Shown here: piece by piece, positions 45,692 to 55,611 of the stretch
Layout of the letters: each line of letters begins with the position of its first letter
Numbering within the stretch: the stretch's first letter is position 1
Assembly (NCBI GenBank): GCA_029262115.1
Contig: JAJCZZ010000034.1
Span: 27,366 to 91,365 of the forward strand
Source of the DNA: Gemmatimonadota bacterium
GTDB lineage: Bacteria; Gemmatimonadota; Gemmatimonadetes; Longimicrobiales; Gaopeijiaceae
DNA: 64,000 nt
Direction of reading: 5' to 3'
The notes under the pieces: generated by a model
Databases searched by the model: none
What the model saw: the letters and a program-made list of their open reading frames with translations, nothing else
What the model was told of the DNA's origin: nothing
Position numbers and translations under genes: made by a program

Positions 45692-46984
45692 ATGGCCTAT
45701 ACGTTTCCATCGCGCAGAGTGTTCCTCAAGGCTCTCGGCGGAGCCGCCGTGGCGGGTCCCGCGCTCTTCCGGGCCGAGGAGGCTGCGGCCGCCCTGGACA
45801 CGTCCCGGAATGCCCTCCGTTTCACCCCCGGGGATGGGGCTTCGGTGCGCCGACTGCGAGCCGAGTACATGCTCTCGCCGGACGTGACCTACCTGAACCA
45901 CGCCTCCATCGGAACCGTCCCGCGGGTCGTCCACGAGGCCCACGCCTCGTACCTCGCCCTGTGCGAGACGCATCCGTCGCTCTACGTGTGGGGGGAACCC
46001 TGGAGGATCGTCCTCGAGGAGGCACGCGCCTCCGCTGCCGAGCTTCTGGGCGCCGACGCGGACGACCTCGCGGTCACGCACAACACCACGGAGGGCTTCA
46101 ACGTCCTGGCGCACGGCCTCCCGATCACGGCCGGCGACGAGGTGCTGTTCTCGTCCCTGAACCATCCGGGGGCCTCGGTCCCCTGGCTGCGTCTGGCGGA
46201 GCGCCGAGACTTCACCGTCCGCTCGTTCGACGTGCCCTTGGTTCGTGTTCCGGAGATGACTCCCGAGGAGGTCGTGGACCTCCACGTTCGGGCCCTGTCG
46301 CCCAGCACCCGCGTTCTGGTGATCCCCCACGTCGACAACCAGGTCGGCATGAAGCATCCGGTGGCCGAACTCGCGCGGGCCGTTCGAGCCCGGGGCGTTC
46401 GGTGGGTTCTGGTGGACGGTGCTCAGTCCGCCGGGATGGTGCCTGTCGACCTGGCGGCCATGGGCGCCGACGCCTACTCGATGAGCCCCCACAAATGGCT
46501 CCAGTCGCCGAAGGGGCTCGGTCTGTTCTGGGTGGCGCCCAGACTTCGTCGCACACTGCCGCCGATGTGGCACCGGACCGGCGGTGACGGCCGGGGGCCG
46601 TCGGCGCGGATGTACGAGGACTACTCCACCCGGGCCTGGCCGGCCGTGGCCGTGCTTTCTGACGCCCTCGACTTCCAGGAGTCGGTGGGGCAAGGCGCGA
46701 AGTCCGAGCGGTACGCTCTCCTGAGGGAGCACGTCCGGGCGCGGGTGGACGACGACCGCGGACTGAGTTGGCGGTCCCCTCGCCACCCGGTCCTGAGCTC
46801 CGTGATACAAGCCGTCGGGTCGACACGTGGCTCGGCGCCCGACATCGGTCGCCGGCTCGTTCGTGACCATCAGATCGACGTCCGCGCGTTTGGCGGCGAT
46901 CTCAACGCGCTTCGGTTGTCACCGAACGCCGCCACGACTGTGGATGAACTCGACCGTTGCCTGGACCAGATCGCCGTGGGGTAG
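45692..46984 (+). CDS. Tat-exported class V aminotransferase-fold enzyme (isopenicillin N epimerase-like)
   Basis: 430-aa PLP enzyme. A twin-arginine signal SRRVFLKALGGAAVAGPAL (7-25) predicts folded export. The body carries class V features: TYLNHASIGTVPRVV, THNTTEGFNVLAHGL, cofactor Asp in VDGAQSAGMVPVDL and the Schiff-base Lys in SMSPHKWLQSPKG. It groups with isopenicillin-N-epimerase or cysteine-desulfurase-like proteins; the reaction is unknown. AGGAAG lies 9-14 bases before ATG 45692. The 200-bp gap to rho carries both promoters. Confidence 0.9.
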   Translation: MAYTFPSRRVFLKALGGAAVAGPALFRAEEAAAALDTSRNALRFTPGDGASVRRLRAEYMLSPDVTYLNHASIGTVPRVVHEAHASYLALCETHPSLYVWGEPWRIVLEEARASAAELLGADADDLAVTHNTTEGFNVLAHGLPITAGDEVLFSSLNHPGASVPWLRLAERRDFTVRSFDVPLVRVPEMTPEEVVDLHVRALSPSTRVLVIPHVDNQVGMKHPVAELARAVRARGVRWVLVDGAQSAGMVPVDLAAMGADAYSMSPHKWLQSPKGLGLFWVAPRLRRTLPPMWHRTGGDGRGPSARMYEDYSTRAWPAVAVLSDALDFQESVGQGAKSERYALLREHVRARVDDDRGLSWRSPRHPVLSSVIQAVGSTRGSAPDIGRRLVRDHQIDVRAFGGDLNALRLSPNAATTVDELDRCLDQIAVG

Positions 46985-47110
46985 TCGTGAGAATCGACCG
47001 CTGTCCGAACCCGGTCGCGGTGGGATCGCGCGTCGGCGACAGGGACCGATCCTCGGCGAATCCCAGGCGAGCCACAGGGTGTCCTTGGCACGGGACAGCG
47101 ACGACGAGAA

Positions 47111-47229
47111 GTGACATTATATTATCGCATCTAACGCTATATTTTACATTAATTTACACCTGCTATGCATCTCTCGGCACATGCCGTGCATATGTAGACA
47201 TCGGTGACATATCTCCGGGAGGATCACGG
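47111..47229 (+). promoter_or_regulatory. AT-rich promoter/leader of the Arg-Pro-Ser repeat gene
   Basis: About 60 bases (47111-47170) are strikingly AT-rich for this window, with TATATT (47118), TATTAT (47120), TATATT (47138) and two TTTACA hexamers (47143, 47153). A ribosome-binding site GGGAGGA follows at about 47217-47223, before ATG 47230. The hexamers look like sigma-70 -35/-10 elements, but I cannot fix one pair. Low GC could also reflect a binding site for a nucleoid protein. Confidence 0.5.
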
Positions 47230-48870
47230 ATGAGAGCGATCGGACGAATCTCCACTGTTGTCGCGGCCCTGGCGGTCGTCGGCGTGAGCGCCCCTCCTGT
47301 CGAGGGGCAGCTGTCGGTGTCCTTTTCTGCGGGCTCCGCCTTCGACGGCGTCGGCTTCGGCGTCTCAGCCGGATACTACGAGCCGGGTCCCGCTTTCAGC
47401 GGCATCGCAATCGGCGTGGGCTGGAGCAGCGGCTGGGACCAGCCGTACGGCATCTACTCCCAGAGCTATGACGGTTGGCACCGCGGGTACCGCGGCGGGC
47501 ATGGCTCCTACTACGGCTCCAGCTACGGATCGTGCTGGGACTACTACTGGGACAGCTATTGGGACCCCTGGAACGAGTGGTACAACCAGTGCGTCGTAGC
47601 GGGGAGCGTCTGGTACGGCTCCCACCATGCACGGAGCTGGCGGGGACGCAATCGCTGGTACGGGCCGCGGGAGACGTTCGTCTACGTCCGCGACCCCTAC
47701 TGGCCGCCCTGGGGACCCAACTGGGCCTACGACCCGTACGCCGGGTACTGGGACGGCTGGCGTGACGGATTCGACCAGGGGTGGTACGGAGGACAGAGTC
47801 GTGGGCGGACCCGCGTCGTGTACAATGGCGGAGGTCGCCGAGGCGTGACGATCTATCGACCCTCCCCGCTGGCGCCCCGAGGACCCGGCTACAAGGAAAA
47901 TGCACGCGGCGCCCGCTCGTCGACGGCGCAGGCCCGGCCCCGGGGCAGCGCCGCCCCAACGGGACTGAACGCAGGACGGCCCTCCGCCGGAGGCCGTCCC
48001 ACATCCGGCCGCGCTCCGTCGGCCCGGCCGACAGCCGTCGGCCGCGATGCACCGACCCGTCAGGGCGCCACCCGGCCCGGTGGGGCCCGCACAGGAGCGC
48101 CGACCCGTACGGCCGCCCCCGGCAGGGCGACCGCTGGGACGTCCCGCGACCGGCCCACCGGCCGTGCGGTGACTCCGGGCCGTACGACGGTCCCCTCCCC
48201 TCGGGCGGGTGTGTCGAGCCGTCGTCCCTCCGAACGGATAGGTGGGGCCGCGGCCCGGCCGTCTTCGGACCGGGCGGGCTCCTCAGCACGTCCGAGTCGC
48301 CCGACGGCGACGCGTACAAGGCCGTCTGCGCGGCCGTCGAGCGGTTCGGCGCGACCGTCCACTCGGTCGACGCGGCCGTCAAGCGGAAGTGCGCGACCGT
48401 CGACCCGGACGACGCGACCGTCAAGCGGAAGTGCACGACCGTCGACCGGCAGTTCCAGGCCGTCAGCGCGGTCGACTCGCCCATCCGCTGGGAGTTCGTC
48501 ATCCGCCCGGCCGAGCCGGCCGTCGGCAGGGGCGTCCCGCCCATCGACCCGTCCGACGCGGCCGTCGGCCAGCAAGGCCCGACCCTCCGCGCGCCCGAGC
48601 CGGCCCTCGGGTAGCAGCGCGCGGCCGTCCACTCGTCCCTCGCGGCCGTCGGGAAGCAGTTCGAAGCCCTCGGCACGTCCCTCGCGGCCCGCCGCCGGCA
48701 GCTCGAGACCTTCGGCGCGTCCGAGCCGCCCGTCCGGCGGGAGCGCGAAGGCGTCCGCTCGCCCCAGCAAGCCCTCGGGTAGCAGCGCCAAGCGCCCAAG
48801 CGGCTCGCGGCCGGCGTCGTCGAAAAGCCGGCCCAAGGCCCGTCGTCCGGGGGGCGGCCTCGCGGCCTAG
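47230..48870 (+). CDS. exported repetitive protein: Tyr/Trp/Gly-rich domain plus Arg-Pro-Ser repeats
   Basis: 546 aa, not a family I recognise. Signal peptide about 1-27 (ends PPVEGQ). Residues about 55-215 are rich in Tyr, Trp, Gly and Asp (YYGSSYGSCWDYYWDSYWDP, DPYAGYWDGWRDGFDQGWYG). From about 235 to the end the chain is a disordered, highly basic Pro/Ser/Arg/Thr/Ala region. It has repeats of the form RPSSGSARPSTR-(S/T)-T, then RPSRPSGSSA, ending in Lys-rich KSRPKARRPGG. There are almost no acidic residues in the second half. It could bind polyanions (DNA, polysaccharide, teichoic-like polymers) at the surface; that is inference. Confidence 0.7.
   Translation: MRAIGRISTVVAALAVVGVSAPPVEGQLSVSFSAGSAFDGVGFGVSAGYYEPGPAFSGIAIGVGWSSGWDQPYGIYSQSYDGWHRGYRGGHGSYYGSSYGSCWDYYWDSYWDPWNEWYNQCVVAGSVWYGSHHARSWRGRNRWYGPRETFVYVRDPYWPPWGPNWAYDPYAGYWDGWRDGFDQGWYGGQSRGRTRVVYNGGGRRGVTIYRPSPLAPRGPGYKENARGARSSTAQARPRGSAAPTGLNAGRPSAGGRPTSGRAPSARPTAVGRDAPTRQGATRPGGARTGAPTRTAAPGRATAGTSRDRPTGRAVTPGRTTVPSPRAGVSSRRPSERIGGAAARPSSDRAGSSARPSRPTATRTRPSARPSSGSARPSTRSTRPSSGSARPSTRTTRPSSGSARPSTGSSRPSARSTRPSAGSSSSARPSRPSAGASRPSTRPTRPSASKARPSARPSRPSGSSARPSTRPSRPSGSSSKPSARPSRPAAGSSRPSARPSRPSGGSAKASARPSKPSGSSAKRPSGSRPASSKSRPKARRPGGGLAA
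48285..48845 (+). repeat. in-frame Arg-Pro-Ser tandem repeats
   Basis: Part of the repetitive protein gene. A 13-residue unit (S-S-G-S-A-R-P-S-T-R-x-T-R-P, 39 bp) is repeated about four times. It is followed by 10-12-residue units built on A-R-P-S-R-P-S-G. Codons TCG/CGG/CCG/TCC recur, so the DNA repeats as well as the protein. The array probably varies in length between strains. Confidence 0.75.
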
Positions 48871-48887
48871 ACGAAGAGGGTCGCTCC

Positions 48888-50117
48888 TCAGCGACCACCC
48901 GGGACGAGCGTGCCAACTCGGACGACGAACCGACACGGGTTGCCTCCCATCCAGTAGCTGAGAGCCGCTGGGTGGGAGATGTCCCACACCGCAAGGTCGG
49001 CGCCGAAGCTCTCCTCCACCACGCCGACCCGATTTTCCAGCCCGAGAACGCGGGCCGCCGTGCGCGTCATCCCGGCCAGCGCCTCGGCGGGCGTGAGGCG
49101 GAAGAGCGTGCACGCCATGTTCATGGCCATCAGGGGCGAGCGCAGGGGCGACGATCCAGGATTCAGGTCCGTGGCCACGGCCATGGGTACCCCGTGCCTC
49201 CGGAAGGCCTCGACGGGCGGAACGCGGGCGTCTCGAAGGAAGTAGGCCGCGCCCGGCAGTAGCACCGCCACGGTTCCGGCCGCCGCCAGGGCCTCGACCC
49301 CTGCCTCGGAGGTGTACTCGAGGTGGTCGGCACTCCTCGCTCCGTGCCGGGCCGCCAGAGCCGCCCCGCCTCCGTCCGTCCGCTGATCGGCGTGCAGGCG
49401 CACGGGAAGCCCCATCGACGCCGCGGCGTCGAACACGCGGTCGCACTCGTCGGCCGTGAAGGCGATCTCCTCGAGGAAGGCGTCCACGGCGTCCGCCAGA
49501 CTCTCTTCGGCCGCGCGGGGAATCATCTCCTGACAAATCAGGTCGACGTACGCCTCCCGGCGGGAGGCGTACTCGGGCGGAAGCGCATGGGCGCCGAGCA
49601 AGGTCGTGACCACCCTCAGTCCGGTCGCTTCTCCGAGAGCGCGCCCGACGTCGAGCATCCGCAGTTCGGTGTCGACGTCGAGGCCGTATCCCGACTTGAT
49701 CTCGACGGTGGTGACGCCCGCAGCGCTCAGGTCGGCCAGGCGCGCGCGGGCTCCCGCCAGCAGTTCGTCGCGGGACGCCGCGCGCGTCGCCCGGACGGTC
49801 GAGAGGATCCCCCCGCCGGCCCGCGCCAGCTCCTCATAGGTGGCGCCGAGCAGGCGTTGCTCGAACTCCCGGATGCGATCGCCTCCGAACACGAGATGCG
49901 TATGGCAGTCGATCAGACCGGGGGTGACCCATCCCCCGCGCATGTCCACGCGCTCCACGGCCTCTCCCGGCGGGAGATCGACCCGGCGGCCCACCCAGGC
50001 GATCCGCCCGTCCCGGACAGCGACGCAGCCGTCCCGAATGGTCCCATACGGGTCCGGCGACTCCGCACGCATCGTGGCTACGTGGCCATTGACCAGCAGC
50101 ATGTCCCAGGTCGGCAC
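48888..50117 (-). CDS. hutI: imidazolonepropionase HutI
   Basis: Third step of histidine breakdown: hydrolysis of 4-imidazolone-5-propanoate to N-formimidoyl-L-glutamate. Metal-dependent amidohydrolase of 409 aa. Metal ligands are in [12 protein letters not shown] (about residue 70); [26 protein letters not shown] and VRLHADQ follow, then the late Asp in [13 protein letters not shown]. The GTG start at 50117 fits the family N-terminus ([14 protein letters not shown]). It is transcribed away from hutF, and its 3' end faces the repetitive protein gene. Confidence 0.95.
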   Translation of the reverse strand: MPTWDMLLVNGHVATMRAESPDPYGTIRDGCVAVRDGRIAWVGRRVDLPPGEAVERVDMRGGWVTPGLIDCHTHLVFGGDRIREFEQRLLGATYEELARAGGGILSTVRATRAASRDELLAGARARLADLSAAGVTTVEIKSGYGLDVDTELRMLDVGRALGEATGLRVVTTLLGAHALPPEYASRREAYVDLICQEMIPRAAEESLADAVDAFLEEIAFTADECDRVFDAAASMGLPVRLHADQRTDGGGAALAARHGARSADHLEYTSEAGVEALAAAGTVAVLLPGAAYFLRDARVPPVEAFRRHGVPMAVATDLNPGSSPLRSPLMAMNMACTLFRLTPAEALAGMTRTAARVLGLENRVGVVEESFGADLAVWDISHPAALSYWMGGNPCRFVVRVGTLVPGGR

Positions 50118-50188
50118 GCCCCCTCCAGCAGCCGGTGGACGGCCGCGACATTGGCGCGGCTCTGGTGGGGAATCTACACTTCGGCGTC

Positions 50189-51562
50189 ATGGCCGACCTC
50201 TTCTTCAGATCCGCGCTGCTGCCGACCGGGTGGGCGGCCTCCGTGCGCATCACCGTCGGGTCGGACGGAGCGTTCGCGGACGTGGAGCCCGACTCGGAGC
50301 CCGCGAGCGGATCGGACGAGCACGGGATCGCGGTGCCGGGCATGACGAACGTCCACTCGCACGCCTTCCAGAGGGCGATGGCCGGTCTGACGGAGGTGCG
50401 CGGTCCCGAGGGCGACACCTTCTGGACGTGGCGATCGCGCATGTATGACTTCGTGGCCCGGTTGACGCCCGAGGACGTGGAAGCGATCGCCACGCAGCTC
50501 TACGCGGACCTCCTCCGGCACGGCTTCACCTCCGTGGTGGAGTTCCACTACCTGCGGAATCCTCCAGGGGGCGGACGCTACGACGACCCGACCCTGATGG
50601 GGCAACGCCTTCTGTCGGCCAGCCGAGCTGCGGGCATCGGCATGACGCTCCTGCCGGCCGTGTATCGCGCATCCGGCTTCGGCGGCGCGCTGCCTGAACC
50701 CGCGCAGGAGCGTTTCGTTGCCGACGTCAGCGAGTTCCTAAATGACGTGGCCGCGTTCAACCGGGCCACCAAGGACGATCCCGACCGCTGCGCGGGGCTC
50801 GCGCTCCACTCCCTGCGGGCCGTTTCCCCCGACGACCTGGACGAGACGCTCAGGGCCTATCGTCGTGAGGTGCCGGAGGGGCCGATCCACATCCATGTGG
50901 CAGAGCAGATCCGCGAAGTCGAAGAGTGCCTCGCGTGGTCCGGCGCCCGACCCGTGGAATGGCTTCTCGCCAACGCTCCCGTCGATTCTACGTGGTGCCT
51001 GATCCACGCGACCCACATGAACTCCGCGGAGGTCGAGGCATTCGCCGGTAGCGGGGCCGTTGCCGGGCTGTGCCCGACCACCGAGGCCAATCTGGGGGAT
51101 GGCCTGTTCGAACTCCCTTCGTATCTGGCAGCGAAGGGCCGTCTCGCGGTCGGCACGGACAGCCACGTCGGTTTGAGCCCGGCGGGGGAACTCCGGCTCC
51201 TCGAGTATGGTCAGCGCCTCACCCTCAGGGCGCGGAACCTCTCCGCCGGGAGTCCGGGCGTCTCGACGGGGCGCCGACTGATCGATCTGGCCCTCGAAGG
51301 GGGGAGCCAGGCATCGGGGAGGCCGGGAGGGCAGATCGCCGTCGGGTGCCGGGCCGATCTGGTGGTTCTCGACGACACGCTTCCCTGCCTGACCGGGAGG
51401 CAAGGTGACGAGGTCCTGGACGCCTGGATTTTCTCCGGAGACGATACGCCCGTCGGGGACGTGATGGTCGGTGGACGGTGGGTCGTGCGGGAATGCCGTC
51501 ACGTGGATCAGGACGGAATCGCCGACCGGTACCGCCAGGTGATGACCGCGCTGCTCCAGTAG
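50189..51562 (+). CDS. hutF: formimidoylglutamate deiminase HutF
   Basis: Converts N-formimidoyl-L-glutamate to N-formyl-L-glutamate plus ammonia. 457 aa. Amidohydrolase metal sites: NVHSHAFQRAMAGL (about residue 52), IHIHVAEQIREVEECL, LIHATHMNSAEVE, and Asp in VGTDSHVGLSPAGELRLLE. Its presence shows the Pseudomonas-type five-step Hut pathway, which then needs HutG (N-formylglutamate deformylase), not in this window. ATG at 50189; divergent from hutI with 71 bp between them, so both could answer to one operator. Confidence 0.95.
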   Translation: MADLFFRSALLPTGWAASVRITVGSDGAFADVEPDSEPASGSDEHGIAVPGMTNVHSHAFQRAMAGLTEVRGPEGDTFWTWRSRMYDFVARLTPEDVEAIATQLYADLLRHGFTSVVEFHYLRNPPGGGRYDDPTLMGQRLLSASRAAGIGMTLLPAVYRASGFGGALPEPAQERFVADVSEFLNDVAAFNRATKDDPDRCAGLALHSLRAVSPDDLDETLRAYRREVPEGPIHIHVAEQIREVEECLAWSGARPVEWLLANAPVDSTWCLIHATHMNSAEVEAFAGSGAVAGLCPTTEANLGDGLFELPSYLAAKGRLAVGTDSHVGLSPAGELRLLEYGQRLTLRARNLSAGSPGVSTGRRLIDLALEGGSQASGRPGGQIAVGCRADLVVLDDTLPCLTGRQGDEVLDAWIFSGDDTPVGDVMVGGRWVVRECRHVDQDGIADRYRQVMTALLQ

Positions 51563-51667
51563 CGGGGCCGCCCCGCCGGGCTCGGGACCCCGGAGCCGAT
51601 TCAGCGCCTGCCAGAGCCATCGAAGACCAGCGCCCCGCACCGACCCGGCGGCTCCGCGCCCTTGCCC

Positions 51668-53338
51668 CTACCCCTCGCCTTCCTTCATCGGAATGCGCAC
51701 GCCCTCGCGCTCGGCCGTCCGGAGGGCGATCTCGTACCCGGCATCCGCGTGGCGGATGACGCCCGTCCCCGGGTCGTTGGTCAGCACGCGCTCGATCCGC
51801 GTCCGCATCTCGGGGGTCCCGTCCGCCACGATCACCTGCCCGGCGTGCAGGGAGTTTCCGATTCCGACTCCACCCCCGTGGTGGAACGAGACCCAACTGG
51901 CGCCCGACGCCGTGTTCAGCAACGCGTTGAGGATCGGCCAGTCGGCGACGGCGTCCGTCCCGTCGCGCATCCCCTCGGTCTCACGGAAGGGAGACGCGAC
52001 CGACCCCGTATCCAGGTGATCCCGCCCGATCGCGATCGGCGCGCTGATCTCGCCGGTCGCGACCCGATCGTTGATGGCCACGCCGAACCGTGCGCGGTCG
52101 CCCTGACCGAGCCAGCAGATGCGCGCGGGCAGCCCCTGAAACTCCACGTCGCGCCGCGCCATGCGGATCCACCGGCACAGGTGCTCGTCGTGGGGAAACA
52201 TGTCCAGCACCAGGTCGTCCGTGCGGTGGATGTCGGCCGGGTCGCCCGACAGGGCTACCCATCGGAACGGGCCCTTTCCCTCGCAGAACAGGTCCCGGAT
52301 GTAGGCCGGAACGAAGCCGGGGTAGTCGAAGGCGTTTTCGTATCCGGCGTCGCGCGCGTATCCCCGGAGGTTGTTGCCGTAGTCCACCGCGACGGAGCCG
52401 AGAGCCTGAAGCTCAACGATCGCCTCGCAGTGCGTTCGGATCGACGCCATGCTCCGCCGAACGTAGTCCTCGGGGTCCTTGCCGCGGAGCGCATCCGCCT
52501 CGGCGAGGGTCAGCCCCGCGGGCACGTAGCCGTTCAACGGATCGTGCGCCGACGTCTGGTCGGTCACGATGTCCGGGACCGAGCCACGCCGCACCAGTTC
52601 AGGCAGGACCTCCGCGCAGTTGCCGACGAGACCCACCGACACGGCGTCGCCCGCCGCGGAGGCCCGCTCGATCCACCCAAGCGCCTCGTCGAGGTCGGCC
52701 GTCATCCGTTGGCAGTACCGCTTCTCGATCCGCCGACGGATGCGCTGTTCGTCCACCTCGACGCACAGGATGCTCGCCCCGTTCATGGTGGCGGCAAGAG
52801 GCTGCGCGCCCCCCATCCCTCCCATGCCACCGGTGAGGATCCACCGGCCCGCCAGGCTGCCGTCGAAGTGCCGGGCCGCCATGGCGCCGAACGTCTCGTA
52901 CGTGCCCTGAAGGATGCCCTGCGTGCCGATGTAGATCCACGAGCCGGCCGTCATCTGGCCGAACATCATGAGCCCCGCTCGCTCCAGTTCGTTGAAGTGA
53001 TCCCACGTCGCCCATTTCCCGACGAGGTTGCTGTTGGCGATGAGCACACGGGGCGCGTGGACGTGCGTGCGAAACACCCCGACGGGTTTGCCGGACTGGA
53101 CCAGCATGGTCTCGTCGTCGGCCAGCGTCTCCAGCGTGCGGACGAGCGCATCGTAGGCCTCCCAACTGCGGGCCGCGCGGCCCGTGCCGCCGTAGACGAC
53201 GAGGTCGTCCGGGCGTTCCGCGACGTCGGGATCGAGGTTGTTCATCAGCATCCGGAGCGCGGCTTCCTGCTGCCATCCCCTGCAGCGGAGCGTCGTGCCG
53301 CGCGGTGCGGAAACGGGTCGCGGGCCGTGGGTCGTCAT
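51668..53338 (-). CDS. hutU: urocanate hydratase HutU
   Basis: Second step of histidine breakdown: urocanate to imidazolonepropionate, using NAD+ as an electrophile. 556 aa, full length. Characteristic blocks: [60 protein letters not shown], catalytic-cysteine region [18 protein letters not shown], and [20 protein letters not shown] near the end. ATG at 53338 matches homologues. It follows hutH by 82 bp on the same strand. Confidence 0.96.
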   Translation of the reverse strand: MTTHGPRPVSAPRGTTLRCRGWQQEAALRMLMNNLDPDVAERPDDLVVYGGTGRAARSWEAYDALVRTLETLADDETMLVQSGKPVGVFRTHVHAPRVLIANSNLVGKWATWDHFNELERAGLMMFGQMTAGSWIYIGTQGILQGTYETFGAMAARHFDGSLAGRWILTGGMGGMGGAQPLAATMNGASILCVEVDEQRIRRRIEKRYCQRMTADLDEALGWIERASAAGDAVSVGLVGNCAEVLPELVRRGSVPDIVTDQTSAHDPLNGYVPAGLTLAEADALRGKDPEDYVRRSMASIRTHCEAIVELQALGSVAVDYGNNLRGYARDAGYENAFDYPGFVPAYIRDLFCEGKGPFRWVALSGDPADIHRTDDLVLDMFPHDEHLCRWIRMARRDVEFQGLPARICWLGQGDRARFGVAINDRVATGEISAPIAIGRDHLDTGSVASPFRETEGMRDGTDAVADWPILNALLNTASGASWVSFHHGGGVGIGNSLHAGQVIVADGTPEMRTRIERVLTNDPGTGVIRHADAGYEIALRTAEREGVRIPMKEGEG

Positions 53339-53420
53339 CTGGGCGGCTCCGAGACGGGCCGTGGGCCGAGCCGCGTCACGCGGCTCGGGTAGCGGGACCT
53401 GCGCTCGTGTCCGTGGCCGA

Positions 53421-54968
53421 TCATCTCCTGCCCTCCCGGGCCGCGTCGTGCGTGATCGAGGCGAATGTGCCGTCCGCGACGGCGGCCGCCGCCGCGGCCA
53501 GGTCGCCGGAGAGGACGCGGTCACCATCGAGCGGGGGGGAAAACGCACGCACAGCCGCGAATGCCCGCTCGACGCTCGGCGAGGAACGAAGCGGCCGGCG
53601 ATGTTCCAGTCCAGCCGCCGAGCACAGCAACTCACAGCCGAGCACCCGCTCGGCGCACTCCACGGCCTGGCGGGCCTTCCGGGCCGAGGCGAGGCCCATG
53701 CTGACGTGGTCCTCCTGATTCGCGCTCGTCGTGACGGAATCCACCGACGCGGGGTGGGACAGCACACGCATCTCGGCGAGGCAGTCCACGGCCGCCACCT
53801 GAGCGATCATGAAGCCGCTCTCCAGGCCGGGGCGGTCGGTCAGAAAGGCGGGCAGCCCCATCGACAGATCGGGGTTGAGCAGCCGCTCGATCCGCCGCTC
53901 GGAGATCGACGCCAGGTCGGTCACCGCAATCGTCAGGAAGTCCAATGCAGCCGACACCACCTGCGCGTGGAAGTTGCCCCCGCTCACGATGGCGTCCGCC
54001 TCGGGAAACACGAGCGGATTGTCGGTCGCGCTGTTCGCTTCGATCTCGAGAACGCGCCTCACATAAGCGAACGCATCTCTCGCGGCACCATGGACTTGCG
54101 GCATGCAGCGCAGAGCGTAGGCGTCCTGCACACGGGAGTCTCCCTCGCGGTGGCTCTCGCGGATCTCCGAGCTGTCGAGGAGGGCGCGCAGGCGGCGGGC
54201 GCTCTCCCGCTGTCCGGGGTGCGGACGCGCATCGTGTACCTCCGCGCGGAAGGCCTCGGGCGTCCCGAGAAGCGCGTCCACCGACATGGCCCCGACCACC
54301 TCGGCGGTCTCGAGCACGCGCTCCGCCGCCAGCAACGCCAGGATGCCGAGCCCGGTCGTCGCCTGCGTGCCGTTGATCAGGGCGAGTCCCTCCTTCGCCT
54401 CCAGCCCCATCGGCGCGAGCCCTGCCGGGGCGAGCAGATCCACCGTGTCGTGCTCCGACCCGCGCTGTTCGCTCCGGCCCTCGCCCAGGATCGCGAGCGC
54501 GACGTGCGCCAACGGAGCGAGATCGCCCGACGCCCCGACCGACCCGTAGCGAGGCACGCGGGGGTGGATCCCCTCGTTCAGGAGCGCGATCAGGCGCTCC
54601 ACCAGCGCCAGGCGGCAGCCGGAATGGCCGCGCGCCAGTGCGTTCGCCCGCAGAAGCACCAGCGCGCGCACGGCCGTGCGGTCGAGCGGGTCGCCCATTC
54701 CCGAGGCGTGGCTGCGCACCAGATTGTGCTGCAGGTCGGAGCGTTGCTCCGGGGCGATGACCACCTCCGCGAGGCGGCCGAAGCCCGTCGTGACGCCGTA
54801 GACCGGCGCGCCGGAGGCCACCTTCGCTTCGATGAAGTCGCGCGAGGCTCGGATGGCGTCGCACGCGCCCGGGCTGAGGCTGACGCGGGCGGAGAGGTCG
54901 GTGGCCACCCTGCGGACGTCCCCGAGCGAGAGGGAGCGACCGTCCAGGACCACGTCCGGCGCCGTCAC
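53421..54968 (-). CDS. hutH: histidine ammonia-lyase HutH
   Basis: First step of histidine breakdown, releasing ammonia and urocanate. 515 aa. The self-made MIO cofactor arises from Ala-Ser-Gly in [14 protein letters not shown] (about 144). The conserved N-terminal [13 protein letters not shown] and later [30 protein letters not shown] and [12 protein letters not shown] motifs are present. It starts 7 bp after the stop of the AhpD-like gene, so the two share a transcript that continues into hutU. Confidence 0.96.
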   Translation of the reverse strand: MTAPDVVLDGRSLSLGDVRRVATDLSARVSLSPGACDAIRASRDFIEAKVASGAPVYGVTTGFGRLAEVVIAPEQRSDLQHNLVRSHASGMGDPLDRTAVRALVLLRANALARGHSGCRLALVERLIALLNEGIHPRVPRYGSVGASGDLAPLAHVALAILGEGRSEQRGSEHDTVDLLAPAGLAPMGLEAKEGLALINGTQATTGLGILALLAAERVLETAEVVGAMSVDALLGTPEAFRAEVHDARPHPGQRESARRLRALLDSSEIRESHREGDSRVQDAYALRCMPQVHGAARDAFAYVRRVLEIEANSATDNPLVFPEADAIVSGGNFHAQVVSAALDFLTIAVTDLASISERRIERLLNPDLSMGLPAFLTDRPGLESGFMIAQVAAVDCLAEMRVLSHPASVDSVTTSANQEDHVSMGLASARKARQAVECAERVLGCELLCSAAGLEHRRPLRSSPSVERAFAAVRAFSPPLDGDRVLSGDLAAAAAAVADGTFASITHDAAREGRR

Positions 54969-54975
54969 CGGCCCC

Positions 54976-55611
54976 TCATCGGTGTAGGGCCTCGAACTCG
55001 TCGCGCTTCAGGACCATGTCCGCGTCCTCCCAGTACGGTTCCAGTTCCACTCCGAGGCCGTCCGCCAGGCGGTTCACGTAGTTGTAGTAGGCCGTGACCT
55101 GGCAGATGTCCAGAATGGCGGCGTCCCCGAAGCCGACATCTCTCAGGGCATCCACATCCGCTCGTTCCACCTCCGCCGGACTGCGGGTGAGCATCCGCAC
55201 ATAGCGGAGCATGGCCCGGTCGTCCGCCGAAACCGAAGCGCCATCGCCTTCGAAGATCAAGCTCCTGCCCAGCGCGTGTGACCCGGTCAGCGTACGGAGA
55301 CCCGCCCCGTGATGGACCATTCAGTAGAAGCAGTCGTTCGCCGCGGACACCGTCACGGCAATCATCTCGCGCTGCACGCGGCTCAGCGGCGACGGCCCCC
55401 GCATCAGGTGTGCGTAGAGGAGCGCGTGATGATCCATCGACGGAGGGTTCAGCCCATGGACCCACAAGATGTTGTCCACCCCATGCTCACCCGCGAGCCG
55501 GTCGCGCAGGTCGGCCAGCCGTCCCTGCGCGTCCGTGGGCGGCACGTATTCGATGTGGGCCACGCGATGCTCCGTCCGACGTGGGGGGCGGTACGAAAGC
55601 GTCTCGGTCAT
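54976..55611 (-). CDS. AhpD-like peroxidase-related protein, probable selenoprotein (in-frame UGA = Sec97)
   Basis: One frame of 211 residues interrupted only by TGA at 55323-55321. The left part ends REMIAVTVSAANDCFY and the right part continues MVHHGAGLRTLTG. In AhpD/carboxymuconolactone-decarboxylase 'peroxidase-related' proteins this segment reads N-x-C-x-Y-C-V-x-H-H-x-A-x-L-R, so UGA replaces the second redox cysteine exactly (Cys94, Sec97). Both halves look intact and are in the same frame. A hairpin suited to SECIS lies at 55310-55294. ATG at 55611 gives the usual length. It should be a thiol-dependent peroxidase or disulfide reductase of the cytosol, first gene of an operon with hutH and hutU. 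The alternative is a nonsense mutation or sequencing error. Confidence 0.8.
55294..55310 (-). promoter_or_regulatory. candidate bacterial SECIS hairpin
   Basis: In the transcript, 11-27 bases after the UGA, ACGGGG-CGGGU-CUCCGU folds as a six-pair stem (five Watson-Crick, one G-U) with a five-base loop containing GGU. Bacterial SECIS elements sit directly downstream of the UGA and present a loop G-U to SelB. The GGUCU at +19 to +23 matches, as far as I recall, the spacing and loop sequence of E. coli fdhF. Confidence 0.6.
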
